A DNA stretch of 64,000 bases from Ulota crispa (GCA_963920765.1 OY987244.1:5706501-5770500); one strand, 5' to 3'; counted from the first letter of the stretch, positions 47,804 to 58,883 are shown. Notes: generated by a model not told the origin, from the letters alone. Translations and numbers: made by a program.

Positions 47804-50121
47804 TCAATCATCCTTCCGGGGTCGAACGAGCTCCGCTTGGCATGACAAAGTCCCGGCTGATTTGTAAACGAAGTCTCGACGTTTCTGGTTATAAATCTCT
47901 GAGACAAAGTTTGCCTGCATCTGCACAAGCTCATGGTGGCGATGCTGCCGGAGCCTCTCCTTCAAATCTACCAACTCTCGCTGCTTCTGATCAACGGTAG
48001 AACGCCATTGCTTCTTCCCATTGCTGATCTTCTCCGCCCGTTCAATCACCCCCTCCAAGAACCCAACGCTAGACGGCGCCAACACTGCGTCGATCAATCC
48101 CACGTTCTTAGCCTCCACCACCGACACCGGCTCCACACTAGCCACTAACCGAGTAACTGTTTCCGCTTCCACACGCTTCGGCAGACTATGAGTCCAATAC
48201 TCCGAGCCAAAAAGCTCCATGGGCTTGTAACTCGGGTGCATCACCACATTCCCATGCGCCCATACCTCATCAGCCGCGATGGCCATCATGACTCCACCAG
48301 CGCCAGCATTACCCATCATCGCCGCCACAGTCACGCGCTTGCTACACGTCAATATACGTAACACCACGTCGTCCATAGCGTTAATATTCTCCCACGACTC
48401 CTGCACCGGATCCACCGCTGCTTCGATGGTGTTGAGATGAATGCCATTGCTGAAATAGTTAACCCCGCCCATCAGCACCAGCACCTTGCTGGTACACACC
48501 CGGTCCAAGTGATCGAGCACTGACGCTAACCGGCGGCACTGGTCGGTGCTCATAGCGCCGTTGTAGAAGTCGAACCATAGGTACGTCACGTCATGCTTTG
48601 TCCAGTAAAAAATCTCCTGGAACGTCTGCGGCCATATCCCCATGGGCTGCTCCAGCGGCGGTGCCTCGAGCTGCCGTAGAGTAGACGCCAAGGAAGGCTT
48701 TAGCGCCGCCACGGCTGGTAGTTTGATCGACTTGACGTTCTTCTTCAAGTGCGTAATCCATAACGCCGTTCCACCGCCGCAGCGGATCAGAATGGCGCCG
48801 TCTCGGTGGCCGAGAATCTCCATGGGACCCTTCGAATTGGCATGCAGCTCTGGAGGATTGAACACCATGTTAGTGAAAATTGGGAAAATCGGAGGAATCA
48901 TTTTGTACCCCACCTCAATTTCACATCTGCTCAAAAGTTGTAATCATCAAATTTCTATCACTGAGACTTCACTGTTATACAAGAAACTACACGCTCATTT
49001 TTTTGGTGATATACTGATAGGCTAATATATATACATAATGGCAGAAATAGTGAAAGTCGAACCAGAGTGTACTGTGTTTCTCAAATGAATTTACCTAACG
49101 TGGTGTTGCTGGATTCCGTGTGGGAACCAAATAGTAAAAACTTTTCGTCTGCCACCACAGAAAGCGTGCCAGGCTGGGAGTCTCCGGCGCGGATGATTCT
49201 GGCGAGATCCACCGCTGGCAGCTCCCAATTGAGGCAACGATCGACTTGCCGGAGTTTTGGACGCAACGTTCCTCGGACGTTTTGTTTGGAGTAGTCGAGA
49301 AGACGAGGAGGTATGTTGTGTCTGAGATTGTAGAGCACCACGTCGATGCACTGCATGGCGGCGTCGATGCATTCGATCCGGTATAGCGATGACTTCGTTG
49401 GAGGAGAACCTAGTGGACGGTGGATGAGAAAGTTGCTAGTGGCCCAGATGGGACCGGCGTCCATCTCCTCCTCGGCTTGCAAGATGGTCACCCCCCACTC
49501 GTGCTCCGCCTCTTGCAACGCCCAGTCGATGGACGACATGCCGCGATCACCTTCGATGCCCGGGTGGATGACCAGACACGGCACGGCACCGGTATAGACG
49601 GCACGTGGGATGCGCTTCGTGAGGAATGGGCAGAGTATGACGTCGGGCTTGAGGTCGTCCACTTCTGCAACCATGCTGTCGGCATCACTGAAAACATGCA
49701 ATATCACCTCATGTCCACTTTCTCGGAGTTTCAGCCAGGCTCGCTGAGACATGGAATTGAACGCATCGCAGACTAATAAAAAGCAGAGCTTTGTGGCAGC
49801 AGGTTGGGTACTGGGAATCACCGCCAGCGCACTATCAGAGGCCAATACGCATCTCGGTGCCGCCTTTGTCACACTCCAGTGCTTTCGCCGACTCGAATTA
49901 GACCGATTCGTTGATGAGGTCTTTAATGATGGTACTTTGTCGGTGAAGATCTTTGAAAGTGGTGCAACTGCTGCTGTCTGACGAAGCGAACTAGCCACTG
50001 ATCTCATGGCCACGTAACCGCCATTGTCGTGACAGAATGCCATCGACGGCTCGCTGAGCTGCATGGAATTCATGCCTAGAAATCTCTCACGTTGGGATTT
50101 GGCAACTGGAATAACAGTCAC
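47804..50121 (-). CDS. hoxX: HoxX-like formyltransferase/enoyl-CoA hydratase fusion with N-terminal presequence, 2 exons
   Basis: Proposed exons on the minus strand: 49095-50121 and 47804-48849, 690 residues. Residues 1 to about 110 are rich in Ser, Thr, Ala and Arg with few acids, like an organelle transit peptide (another Met at 17). Residues about 111-275 form a formyl-transferase N domain with VIHPGIEGDRG (His186) and MDAGPIW (Asp221). Residues 275-342 form its C domain (LNWELPAVDLARIIRAGD). After the junction comes the linker and a crotonase fold with LMGGVNYFSNGIHLN and MMGNAGAGGVMMAIAADE, then YWTHSLPKRV, all diagnostic of HoxX. Bacterial HoxX uses formyl-tetrahydrofolate and CoA to make formyl-CoA and releases CO for [NiFe]-hydrogenase; plants have no such enzyme, so the role here is unknown. 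The 245-bp interruption is a family B MITE. If it is not spliced, the frame stops at 49081 and leaves only the formyltransferase half. Confidence 0.87.
48861..49107 (-). mobile_element. Family B MITE inside the HoxX-like gene, used as an intron
   Basis: Termini AACACCATGTTAGTGAAAAT and AATTTACCTAACGTGGTGTT; about 247 bp with the family B interior (TTGTAATCATCAAATTTC). Flanks ATTG and GCTG are too diverged to prove a TSD. On the minus strand the terminal repeat contains the donor (ACGTTAG then GTAAATT, cut at 49095/49094). The opposite repeat contains a branch-point-like CACTAAC. The acceptor CCTCCAG lies just outside the element (48850). Confidence 0.8.
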
Positions 50122-51251
50122 TAACTCGTAATGTTCACGGGTGATCAGATTGCAACGTCTTGTGCATGTTCACTATCGATAAGACCCAGTCCACACACAA
50201 GTAAGGTCAGGATAAAATTTACGCCTCTTGAGTAACCTGGACTTACATCTCTCCTGGTGACTATGTTGTACAATTTTTCAGCAAAGTCAAATTAGCTCAG
50301 TGTAATAACTGAACAAGACCATGTCTTTCAATGCTAGAAAATTCAATATTCCATTCAGAACTAAGTACTAGTAGTAGTACGCACCTCTTCAGCGCACCAG
50401 AGGTCCCATGTAAGGATCGATTGTGTTAAGCACCGCTATATCAGAAACTAGTTTCATAATCATCGACAACATTGGATGCGAGAGACTGACAGCAAGCACA
50501 CTAACTTGCTACGTTAGAATACGTCTTGCAAATTGGCAATATCAAGGAGAGGCTTGGTTCACAGTTTACACTTTCCAGTCAGAGTCTACTAGTAACTAAA
50601 GCGTAAGTTGCAATGATGTTCCGCAGGCAAATGAATGGTGTTGGTACAGAAGTGCAGTTCGTATTATATAGATATTGAACCGCCCGTCCAGCATCAATAA
50701 TGACGTAATGGAGGCTCTCCACTTGGCCAGAGGGTAGATTCCAGAACTTATTCAGTATCATTTCTTCTCCTTCTTTTTAAAACGTTTCTTGCAACTCAAA
50801 AAAGCAACACTAGGAAATGTCACTCTAAGCTTACCATTAGCCAGCATAAGGACATTTTTCAAACTCTCAGGATCTGATCAGCCGGTGAGCCGGTGCGTTG
50901 TTGACATGGTTCATGACGTGTGTTTTGGAAAAGATGGTTTGATGTTATTCCTTGAATTTGATTCGGCGTCAAAATTCTTAGATTTCAGCCAAGCACGCGT
51001 GTTGAAACTGAAACCCTGGTAGCTGTTTAACCCTCAACCGACTAGGCGGACAGGTTTAGTCCGACAATATATGATTCTGTAGCATGGATTCCCATGGAAC
51101 AAAAATGGAACGACAGCTGTTTTTTATCTGATATTTTTAGAAGTGGTCATAGATACATGATTACATGGTCTATCAGCTATAGAAGGGCAAAAAAAAAAAA
51201 AAAAAAAAAAACCTCATCATGCACTCATATTTTTAGGTAACTGGAAATTAA
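50122..51251. other. Upstream region of the HoxX-like gene, no further gene identified
   Basis: Presumably contains the HoxX-like promoter on the minus strand. Short open frames at 50579-50761 (-) and 50789-51022 (+) resemble no family. At 51027-51030 TTAA followed by CCCTCAACCGAC resembles a TTAA-family left end with no matching right end. A run of 23 adenines lies at 51189-51211. Confidence 0.4.
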
Positions 51252-52046
51252 CCCCTGACTCCTGAGAGCGCAGGCCGTTTTCCAGGGTTTTTGGAGACCG
51301 ACCACTTTGATGCATTGTATCCCGGTCAATTGGATGATCCACAAAAAGTGACCATTGAAAGTAGTGGAATAGGAGTACCTACTTAGAGAATGGTTTGCAA
51401 ATTTTGGAAACAATTCATTGCAAGAGATGGGAGATTATAACATTTGATTAAACAACATGTGATGATAAAATCTCATTTTTTGGTAGGTAGTTGCTATTTG
51501 ATGATTTTTACAAAATTCTATAAGCCCCGGATTCATCTCAAATTTTGTGAGTAGCAAGATTAGATGTGAATGCATACACTTGTAAATTATTGAATAATGC
51601 ACTTCTTTTTATGTTAAGTTTTAGGGCTTCAAATGGCTATTGCACAAAAAACAATGATCGGCACAGTTGGTGACGGTTGCCATAATAAGGGTTTAGAACA
51701 TGCTTGAACCCTTACCAACAACTTTCCCGCTACCACAAAGCTTACACAAGGAAGCTTGCAAGTGACATTGACCGGTTGTAGCCTGTAAATTGTAAAACGC
51801 TACTTGCCAGCACGCCCTGTATGGTGCCACCACTCCCCATATGATGTTTTCACCCAATCAAATCTCTTGTAGCACTTGAACAACATTTGGCTTTCCTTGC
51901 CATTACTCCATTGGCATGGACAATTTGAATGCCTTCATAATTGTAGTTTGCAATGTAAAGTAAGACCAAAAAGTTAGATCTAGTCCCTTAAAACAAGGAT
52001 TGAAAATAGTAGGAGGCAATATATGGGGCGTTGGGGCGCTCAGGGG
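51252..52046. mobile_element. TTAA-family element, 795 bp
   Basis: TTAA at 51248-51251 and 52047-52050. Left end CCCCTGACTCCTGAGAGCG, right end TTGGGGCGCTCAGGGG. A divergent subfamily, non-coding. Confidence 0.75.
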
Positions 52047-52050
52047 TTAA

Positions 52051-53487
52051 AGGATATTCTCAAATAGTGTGTTAAGTTAAATGATTGGGAAAAACCGGCA
52101 GTTAATGTATTGTCAATTGGTTAAAATTGCAAAAAAACCGGTTGAAATTGAAACTACCAAATAAAAAATTGATTGTTTTCCTCCAAAAATTTAATTATAA
52201 AATATTATAATAAATTTCTTAAAATTTCACATGAAATAATCGATCCAACCGTAGAAGCTAGTGAAAATCCGGTTGAAATTAGAAAATGCCGGATTTTAGC
52301 CGGTGAAGCTGAAATTTCTCCCCGACCCCTGGTTAAGTCTCGTGTTGCCCTTCACCATTTTCATGATCATTGCAGCATGCATTGCATGTTGGCATTTGCA
52401 ACTTTTAAAACAGAATAGCGCTACAATTCAGGGTAGCCAGAATAGTGCTACAGTTCAGGGCAGCCACTGTGACCAGCCCAGTGAGCCCACCGTTTACTCA
52501 CAGGGGTTAAACTGACAGAAAAACTGGGGCCTGTACCACCAATTATCACTGTCTGCCTTGAAAACTGAGTCGCTGAGTATGATTGGTTCAGTGTATTTTT
52601 TTGGGCAATTTAAGGCCCAATTGCCTCAAAAAAAACAAGTAAGCTTCAAGCCTATAGAAAAGAAAGAGGGATTTCTTTTCAAAAAATGTCAGATTGCAAT
52701 AATGAAAATTGCATTGTAGTCTAGGCTTTCATAAAATTCTTGTCAAATTGAAAATTGATGCCATCGCTTTAAAATTATTTGAGGTATTGTTTAATCCAAT
52801 TTGGCAATTTCATGCAATAATTAAGCAATGCCAATGGTTATTTGGATATTTTCAAAAAAAATGTCAATGAATATTTTTTGCCTATAAAAAAAATCCCATG
52901 ATGCTGCAAAAATTCATGCATAGGGGCCGATGGGGCCACCTTCAACTCCAACAAAAAATAAGATAAAGCCTACAAGCTACAAACAATTTTCAAAGTATGC
53001 CACACAAGCATTGGTCGGAAAACCAAAAAAAACCTTGGATTGGTTTATTAAACCCCGGTCAGGGCATCTCATGCAACACGCTTTCCAAGCCGTGGAAATA
53101 TGAGGTTTCACGGGGAGAATGACGGGAACCTTCACGGCTAGGCTTGAAGTTCTCCTGTAGCCCTAAAACCTTCCGGACCTGCACTTGTGTTACAAAGAAT
53201 TGCACGGGTACACCTGGCTATGGAGTGGGGTGCTGCTTGAACAATGCATGAACAGTGCTTGGGAGGGACCATGAAGAGGGCAGGTAGAAAGCTTGAACTT
53301 GACGGGAACGAGGCTCAATCTGAAGGCCCCGCGACCTGCACAGGGACACATCGAGTGCTGTTGGAGATTTGAAACACAAAAGCCGTTACGGCTAGGAAGC
53401 ACAGGGCTGTTTTGACTTGCTGCAAGAGATGCTCTCACAGAGTCACAAATATACTAAGGATACACCGCTATACCTTGCTTGCTGTCC
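52051..53487. other. Intergenic DNA, no gene identified
   Basis: Mostly AT-rich. The stretch 53050-53470 is less AT-rich than its surroundings and has an open frame on the minus strand (53190-53438), but the translation resembles nothing I know. An isolated CAGGGG-TTAA at 52501 looks like another TTAA-family right end. Confidence 0.4.
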
Positions 53488-53491
53488 TTAA

Positions 53492-54745
53492 CCCCTAAAG
53501 GACCAAGTGGCCATTCAACAACCATTTGAGAACTTGGATAGGGTCATATGGAGTCAACTTTTATTAGATGTTCTCAAAATTGTTAAACAAGGTACAAATA
53601 TGTATTCCCCAACCCCAAGTGGAAATATAATTTGTTCCTCAATCAAATGCGCGGTTCAAAAGTTATGTTGCACTTGTTGCCCAAAAGAATTTGGGCAATT
53701 CGGGTAGTTTGGGCATCTTCGGAGAATCTTATGCTAAAACTCTCATCAACTTTTGAAAGTTGGCTAGTATGTAACTAAAAAAACATGGTGCCCAATTGTC
53801 AAAAAAAATAAAAATAAAAATGAAATGCATTATTCATTAAATTGGGAAAAACAGAGGTACCATTTTGTACTCCACCTTAAACCCAAAAAGTCACCTTAAA
53901 CCAGATTTAAAGGTATCAAATTTAGTCTGAGCCCCTAAGATTTTTTCCCTTGCAAATTCCTCCTCTTAGGTGAGGACACGTGTACAAAGAAAAACATTGG
54001 AGCTTGAATTAAGGAGGCCACCTTAATTCTTTAAAGTCCCAAAATGTACTCTTTTTCCCATTTACCAAATAATGCGTTATGAGCTCTCACATCATATTTT
54101 GAAGGGAGTCAAACTTTGTTACCTATATTCAAGCAATTTCAAGAAAAAAAAATCCTTTAACTTCAGGCCATATTATCTTTCAATCTATAAATCCAAAGCT
54201 GTTGAAACTTTTTAAGTTTTTTTCACATACCCCAAATGTTTTTCTCTAATTTTCATCGTTCAGATTTCAAATGAAAGACTTCCTCATTGCACAAGAACTC
54301 ATGAAAGTATGACTAACGTATTGCCGATTCACTAAACCTCCTTGCATTGCAGAGTGATTTTGAATAATCTAGATTTTGTATCTGCATCTCAAAAATTTCA
54401 TGAGCAAACCTAACATCATATACTTATGAATGGTCATAAAGCTCATTTTTGTGTAGAGCAAAAAATTTACTCTAGAAAGGCTCAAAATCTAATGACCAAT
54501 TGAACCTTGTTTTGCAAGAATGAAAAAAAAGTTGTTATTCTCACTTCAAATGTTATAATCTTACAATATGCGCGGTCAAATAATCAAATGAGCTGAAATT
54601 TTTGCAAATATTAATTTATTTGTTCTACTCACTTTGTACGGTTGAAATTGAGAAAAAAAGTTTTTGTTTTCAATTTTGGGCAATGCACTAAAAGTTGGCA
54701 GTTTCTAAGACTCTTTCTAAAAAAATACCCTTGGTCCTTTAGGGG
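53492..54745. mobile_element. TTAA-family element, 1,254 bp including a nested family A MITE
   Basis: TTAA at 53488-53491 and 54746-54749. Left end CCCCTAAAGGACCAAGTGG, right end TTGGTCCTTTAGGGG. It aligns over its length with 60682-61624, which lacks the nested MITE. Confidence 0.9.
53824..54078 (-). mobile_element. Family A MITE nested in a TTAA-family element, TSD ATGA
   Basis: Begins AATGCATTATTCATTAAATT and ends CCAAATAATGCGTT, with ATGA at 53820-53823 and 54079-54082. The related element at 60682 reads straight through from the poly-A stretch into GAGCTCTCAC, an empty site. Confidence 0.92.
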
Positions 54746-54789
54746 TTAAACATAAACTTACTAGCTCTGCTAGTTTACTGTGACCCTTA

Positions 54790-54864
54790 GAGCATCTCTT
54801 GGGCTTGAGGGCCAACCAAAACAAATGGAAAACTTTGACAGAGCCCGGACCAATGGAGATGCTC
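54790..54864. mobile_element. Tourist-like mini-MITE, 75 bp, TSD TTA
   Basis: Begins GAGCATCTCTTGGG and ends CCAATGGAGATGCTC, with TTA at 54787-54789 and 54865-54867. The 3-bp TTA duplication and terminal motif fit PIF/Harbinger derivatives. A CTTACTAGCTCTGCT motif is repeated on both sides. Confidence 0.78.
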
Positions 54865-54929
54865 TTAAAGTCTTAAACTTACTAGCTCTGCTGTGACCCA
54901 CTAGGCACTAGCTTTGCTACAACCCTTAA

Positions 54930-55852
54930 CCCCTAAATGCCCAAGGGTGTTTTTCTTGTTTTCGGAAGGCAGTTTTGAAGTTTTTGATTTTTCCTTGTAA
55001 GATCATTATTAAACATCAAAATAAAATTGTAAACGTTGAATCTTGAACTTCAAGACTTCTAGATGGTGCTATCCAAAAAGAATCCAAAATGGCCGTGCTG
55101 GTTTTAAGATATTTGCAATTGAATGATGATGAGAATAGAATTTTATGCTTTTTCTGGAGCTGCCCAAAACTTCTAATGCAAATTGGCAACTTCTAGATGC
55201 AAAATTGGAAAACAACCACTTAGATTGCTTTAGTGTTTATTGTTGTTACTTCAAAATCAATGGCCCCCTTCCAAATCCATGATCACAATTTCACAAATGA
55301 GCATGCAATGCAATTGTCAAAATGCAACCGTCTAATACAAAGAAATTTTCAGCTCCAATTAATAACCAAAAATCATTATGAATGAAAGAAATTTCAACAG
55401 TGTAAGGATTCTAATTTTTATAACAAAGACACTCCAAGTGAAATTAGTCCAAAAGCACTTTTAGATTTTGTTAGATGTCAAAATTTCAGTAAAAAGGCCC
55501 TTATTGCCCAAGGGAGTGCCCATGGGAAATCTTCACCTTTTGCTCAACTTGATGCCTGCCTTTTCAATGTGGCAACTTTTCATAGGCTTTGTGACACTAT
55601 TCACAATACTATTCATGACACTATTCACAACACTATTCATGTCACAAAATGTATGCTTGTAGTTAACCTTCTACCAAAAACAATTGGAATATGATATGAA
55701 GGAAGTTGAATTTGAACAGTGGAGCTAACTTGAGCGTGCAACTTTTCCAAAAAAAAGAACTTGAAAATGATGAAATCTGTACCTTCAATAGAGTTTCAAA
55801 GTTTTTTGAAGTTTTTTGGACACCCAAATTGGGTGCCTTGGGCATTTAGGGG
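54930..55852. mobile_element. TTAA-family element, 923 bp
   Basis: TTAA at 54926-54929 and 55853-55856. Terminal inverted repeat CCCCTAAATGCCCAAGG, perfect over 17 bp. It contains a short tandem array of ACACTATTCA(C/T) units at 55592-55645. Non-coding. Confidence 0.9.
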
Positions 55853-56209
55853 TTAAACTTTAGTAGCTCTGCTGTTACGGTGTAATGAGCAAAGCCACGG
55901 GTTTTGCACGTGGGGTTTCCAGTTTCCACCGACGGTTTTCCCATATAATTATTTAATCTTCCCTTGTTTCCCATAACTTTGCTTGTCTCCATTTTCACTT
56001 TCTTGCCTCAAAAAACTTAGGTTTACCATTTAGGACACTCCCACTGATCAGTGATCAGTGTGCAGTATTATTATTTTTGTGGAAATCTTGAATTGGAAAG
56101 TATGTTTCAAGTTTAGATACATAATCACGCCTCTCTGACTCTCTCACCTCTGTATCAATGCATCATTTGACATTTGTGTCTTGGGCATGCTGGATATATT
56201 CACGTTTAA

Positions 56210-57123
56210 CCCCTAAAGGACCAAGCAAAGTTTTTACCAATTTTTTTTCAAAACTGTCATTTTTAGAGCATCAACCAAATTTGAAAACAAAAACATTTTT
56301 ATGTATATGTGACCATAGGATCTTGTAGAAGAATAGTCTTAGAAGATGTAGAAAAAATTTCAGAGGTTTCTACCACGTAGATTGGAAGTTAGAACGGTTT
56401 GAATTTTCAAAAACGTCTTGTGAAAAACCGGGCAGCTACTTTTCAAAAGGTGAAATTCCTAAGAACAAAAGACCATGTGGGTGGTGCTTCTCTAAATTCC
56501 TTATTCCACCTAAGTAAAGTACATGTCAAAAAAATTTCAAATCATTTGGAATTGTATAACATATGGAAAAAAATTAGTAAGTAAAAAGAAGTAGAGAATG
56601 ATCCAAAACACTAAATTGTTAAGGATTTAATTATAGAAATGAAAAATGCCAACCCCAATGGTCATAATGTTATCATAAACAATATTCATCCTTTGATTTT
56701 GTTTTTTTTTCCAAAATGTTGAAAATTGAGTAAAATAAAGGACTTCAAAGTTTATTTTAGAGTAGAGAATCCATAACTTCCTGCAAACAAAAACTCCTCA
56801 TAACTTTCATCTTGTTGATCAAAACGTAATGATTCAAAGCTTCCTACATCCACATAAATCTCCTAAACCCATTTAAAAATTTTGTTGTTGAAAAAAGTGA
56901 CTTTTAAAAATCTACCTCGGCTGCCCAACAAACAAAAAAACAACATATTAGGCCATAACATTTTACTCATAATTCAAAATGTCATGAAATTTAGTGCATA
57001 TGAAAGATAAACCTTGTCCCCACATTCTATTAAAATTTCAGCCTAAAATATGAAAAGCTCCAATCACAAGTACTTGCCCAAAATCGCTATGTTTCTAGAA
57101 GAGAGGGTCTGGTCCTTTAAGGG
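56210..57123. mobile_element. TTAA-family element, 914 bp
   Basis: TTAA at 56206-56209 and 57124-57127. Left end CCCCTAAAGGACC, right end TGGTCCTTTAAGGG. The interior is the inverse of that in 35539-36477 and 38851-40953. Confidence 0.9.
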
Positions 57124-57127
57124 TTAA

Positions 57128-57988
57128 ACGTCGCTGGAGCCATTTTGTGGCTTTTGGATGACTGAAAAATGCTCTGACAGGGGAATAACACTGTTTTTCA
57201 TCTAAAATTCTGTTGGAATATGAATAGTGCAATCTTGAGCATGTAGATAGACATCTTTTGCATGCATAATGTCCACTAAAGGGTCCCACTTGCCAATTGA
57301 GTAGTAAAGATGCACTACGTGTAGTGTATTTTGAATTTTGAGGATCTTTTTACTAAAACTCAATATGAGTTATTAAAATCATGTGTTTTTAGTTTGAGCA
57401 TAATTAGCATTAGAAAGTTTACCAAATCTAATCTCTTCTTGTACTTTAAGATTTGAAAAATTTTAAGTTTTGAAATTTTTATTATTGTCACAAGTTGAGT
57501 ACCTGTTTTCAAGGAATGGTTACTTTTTCTAATTTTATCAACATGGGAAGAAAAATTCCATCACAATGATCTTCATCACATTTAACATCCACAATAAAAA
57601 ATTTGACATAATTAAATACATATTAAAATTCATATGAATTTCTTTAACATTTGCTTCAAAAATTTACAAAAATTTCAAAATTTCTCCAAAATTTATGAAC
57701 ATTTTTTGCTCATGTAGTATGCACATACCTTCTTCTACTAAAATTATAATATTGAAATTTAATATTGATTACAGTGCCAGAATAACTCCTTAAAAAATGA
57801 TTGCAATTCCATGCAAAATTGATGGTTGTAGGCCCGTCCTTTAAGGGTTAACCAGACCCTAAACCCTTGTGAGCTTCCTAATGGCTTGAGCTTCTCTCGT
57901 CATTACCTCTCTGATTGTATGCAATAAAATTGTTAAATATTTTGTTTAGCCTCAATGGTCAATCAGTCAATGCCTCAATGGTGTAAGT
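57128..57988. other. Intergenic DNA with an unpaired TTAA-family right end
   Basis: No gene seen. GTCCTTTAAGGG followed by TTAA at about 57837-57852 looks like a right terminus, but I found no matching left terminus in this stretch. Confidence 0.45.
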
Positions 57989-58121
57989 CATGGTTGTTAA
58001 CACTATATTACGTAAATTGGGCAAAACTGCAATTTGGGACTTTTGTATTTTGTGTTTCTTGAAGAAGATTCATGAAATGCACTTTAAAAATATAGAATTC
58101 AAAAGTCTCAAAATTACATTT

Positions 58122-58372
58122 AATGCGTTATTTGTTAAATTGGAAAAAATGGTACATTTTGGTGAAGGTTTCAGGTGACCACCTAAATTTGAGCTCACAT
58201 CATTTTTTTGGGTACATGTGCCCTCTCTTGAGAGGGGGAATTTGCAAGGGAAATTTTTTTGTGGCTCAAATTGAATTTGATACCTTTGAATTTAGTTTAA
58301 GGTGACTTTTTGGGTTTAAAGTGGAGTGCAAAATAGTACCTCCCTTTTTCCCAATTTAATGAATAATGCATT
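58122..58372 (+). mobile_element. Nested family A MITE, 251 bp, TSD ATTT
   Basis: Begins AATGCGTTATTTGTTAAATT, ends AATGAATAATGCATT, with ATTT at 58118-58121 and 58373-58376. Standard family A interior. Confidence 0.88.
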
Positions 58373-58392
58373 ATTTTTTCCCAATTTATTTA

Positions 58393-58625
58393 GGGAATTA
58401 CTACAGCAACACCCTAAATTGCTAATGGGACACCCCCTCTAAGCATGAAAATGTGATTTTTAATGCTGATTTTGCTAATTTTTTTATTTGGATCAAAAGA
58501 TTTGTTTCAACTTTATCATTCTAAGATTCTACTAAAAAAAATAGGTATGCTTAAATTTCAAACTAAAAATATAGGACTTTTGAGTTACTTGAAGCAAAAA
58601 TATATCAAAAAATAGTATTGGTGCA

Positions 58626-58702
<77 letters not shown>

Positions 58703-58883
58703 GCACCAATACTATTTTTTGATATATTTTGTATTTGTCATTATTTCTTTCAAGGAGGTGAAAATGTTGTGATTGAATGAATGATGGACCACTTAATAAA
58801 TCAAAAAGAGCACTAAAATATCAAATTTCATACTTAGAGGGGGTGTCTTGTTAGCAATTTAGGGTGTCATTTTAGTAATTCCC
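58393..58883. mobile_element. Foldback MITE with (TA)n core, 491 bp, 8-bp TSD TTTATTTA
   Basis: Begins GGGAATTACTA and ends TAGTAATTCCC, flanked by TTTATTTA at 58385-58392 and 58884-58891. The outer arms share CACCCTAAATTGCTAA and CACCCCCTCTAAG. The centre (about 58600-58725) is a second near-perfect palindrome around a (TA)n tract at 58629-58697. Non-coding. Confidence 0.85.

Noticed and set aside
48934..49081. HoxX-like gene read as two separate adjacent genes
   Set aside because: The domains are co-linear with one HoxX protein. The second frame has only a TTG or internal Met start inside MITE sequence, and a frame-keeping intron with a branch-point motif is available.
49091..49776. Plus- and minus-strand frames overlapping the HoxX-like exon 1
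   Set aside because: Antisense or shifted shadows of the formyltransferase exon with no family motif.
50579..51022. Small open frames upstream of the HoxX-like gene
   Set aside because: No recognisable domain, no splice pattern linking them to a gene, and lengths expected by chance.
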